Assembly: GCA_900547565.1 (NCBI GenBank)
Contig: URHI01000113.1
Span: 1 to 6,209, forward strand
DNA from: an uncultured Eubacteriales bacterium
Lineage (GTDB): Bacteria; Bacillota; Clostridia; Oscillospirales; CAG-272
Reading direction: 5' to 3'
DNA length: 6,209 bases
Part shown: one piece after another, positions 5,749 through 6,209 of the stretch
How the letters are laid out: every line of letters begins with the position of its first letter
How positions within the stretch are numbered: the first letter of the stretch is position 1
Notes under the pieces: model-generated
Told to the model about the DNA's origin: nothing
Databases searched by the model: none
The model's input: only the letters and a program-made list of their open reading frames with translations
Translations under genes and position numbers: made by a program

Positions 5749-6150
5749 ATGTCAGCTACAGTCAGCTTACGGGGCTATACGGCAAGCGAATTCAGTTTCG
5801 CCAACAAGCTGCCGAACGGCACACAGATCAAGCTGGGCAACCAATACAGCTATAACGTCAAATATGCACAGAACAACACCTGTGTCGGAGAAATGACCAT
5901 ACATGTCTACGATCAGGAAAACAAGGACAAATTTTTTATCAAGCTGTTTCTGCGTGGAATGTTTTCATTTGAACCGTCTGCCCAAAAGGAGCAGGTACAC
6001 ATAGACAGCTATAAGGCTCTGTTCCCCTACGCTCGGGCTATCATTACGACACTGACGGCCAATGCGGGAATTCCGCCGATTTTCATTCCCGAGGCGGACA
6101 TCGAATCACAAAGCATTTACCGCTTCGATCTCGGCAACAAACCCGAATAA
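5749..6150 (+). CDS. SecB-family chaperone-like protein
   Basis: A 133-residue cytosolic protein with no signal peptide or membrane segment, shorter than E. coli SecB (155). The C-terminal part carries the family signature: LFPYARAII (91-99) followed by GIPPIFIPEADI (107-118), matching the LFPYAR...FP...L...NF-type segment of SecB. Before it, LRGMFSFE (68-75) fits the conserved strand with a G-x-F motif. Classical SecB holds unfolded preproteins and hands them to SecA; it is typical of Proteobacteria. Divergent SecB-like proteins in other phyla also act as chaperones of toxin-antitoxin systems, so export is not the only possible role. AAAGGAGG (5734-5741) lies 7 bases before the ATG, a very strong site. 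The gene has its own promoter. A GGAGG and a GTG start follow directly after its TAA, so at least one further gene was probably co-transcribed. Family membership is well supported; function and partner are not. Confidence 0.85.
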   Translation: MSATVSLRGYTASEFSFANKLPNGTQIKLGNQYSYNVKYAQNNTCVGEMTIHVYDQENKDKFFIKLFLRGMFSFEPSAQKEQVHIDSYKALFPYARAIITTLTANAGIPPIFIPEADIESQSIYRFDLGNKPE

Positions 6151-6158
6151 GGAGGATA

Positions 6159-6204
6159 GCGTGAAAGTTGCTTCCATCTAAAAGTGAAATGTACTTTTTC
6201 ACGC
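6159..6204. repeat. Inverted repeat around the start of the downstream gene
   Basis: GCGTGAAA (6159-6166) is perfectly complementary to TTTCACGC (6197-6204), with 30 bases between. A nested alternative pairs AAAAGT (6180-6185) with ACTTTT (6193-6198). The outer arm includes the GTG start codon, so the fold could influence initiation, or the repeat may be chance within coding sequence. Confidence 0.4.
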
Positions 6205-6209
6205 ACGAA
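6161..6209 (+). CDS. Start of a downstream gene, frame broken after six codons, cut by the window edge
   Basis: GGAGG (6151-6155) begins immediately after the SecB-like stop and sits 5 bases before a GTG at 6161. That frame reads six codons (MKVASI) and meets TAA at 6179-6181. Skipping one base (T6179) gives KSEMYFFTHE in the +1 frame, open to the end of the window, so MKVASIKSEMYFFTHE may be the intended start of a translationally linked gene. An alternative is initiation at ATG 6189 in the same +1 frame, which has no ribosome binding site of its own. The product is not recognisable from so few residues. A one-base insertion, natural or from sequencing, is the simplest explanation. Confidence 0.4.

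Noticed and set aside
6173..6182. RF2-like programmed +1 shift at TAA
   Set aside because: The prfB-type arrangement needs a slippery CUU-UGA and a Shine-Dalgarno immediately upstream of the shift site; here the GGAGG is more than 20 bases before the stop and ATC does not re-pair well.

Overview
The window looks like a chromosomal segment of an anaerobic, gut-type Clostridia (Ruminococcaceae/Oscillospiraceae-like Firmicute). This rests on the families present (a clostridial MATE transporter, a VTC-domain / DUF4956 / Cthe_2159-type lipoprotein trio), strong AAAGGAGG-type ribosome binding sites, A+T-rich intergenic regions beside G+C-richer genes, and TTGACA/TATAAT promoters with extended -10 TGn motifs. 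No species can be named from the sequence alone. No mobile element, CRISPR array, tRNA or rRNA was seen.

Layout. (1) Positions 1-62 hold no recognisable gene; a G+C-rich hairpin at 67-87 is the probable terminator of the minus-strand unit. (2) Minus strand, 96-2028: a small zinc-ribbon membrane protein (96-518) lies downstream of a MATE-family multidrug/cation antiporter gene (581-2028) that is split by a one-base frameshift in a C-run. Each has its own near-consensus promoter, and the small gene's -35 box overlaps the MATE stop codon. (3) The divergent intergenic region 2029-2264 holds the MATE promoter, overlain by two copies of an imperfect palindrome (candidate operator), and a promoter for the plus-strand operon that lacks a -35 box but has an 11-bp-phased direct repeat in its place. 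(4) Plus strand, 2265-5627: a three-gene operon of a VTC-type polyphosphate-polymerase-like cytosolic enzyme, a DUF4956 membrane protein and a large beta-helix lipoprotein with a calcium-site-like DDG ladder, closed by a clear terminator at 5649-5675. (5) Plus strand, 5749-6150: a SecB-family chaperone with its own promoter, followed by the beginning of another gene whose frame breaks after six codons at the window edge.

How the genes may work together. The VTC-domain enzyme, the multi-span DUF4956 protein and the secreted glycan-binding lipoprotein span cytosol, membrane and outer surface, and their tight spacing indicates co-expression. A plausible reading is a regulated envelope system in which a phosphate-polymer or nucleotide-dependent activity inside is coupled through the membrane to a surface polysaccharide-binding protein. 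That coupling is inference; only the family assignments and gene order are seen. The MATE transporter and the SecB-like gene appear to be separate transcription units.
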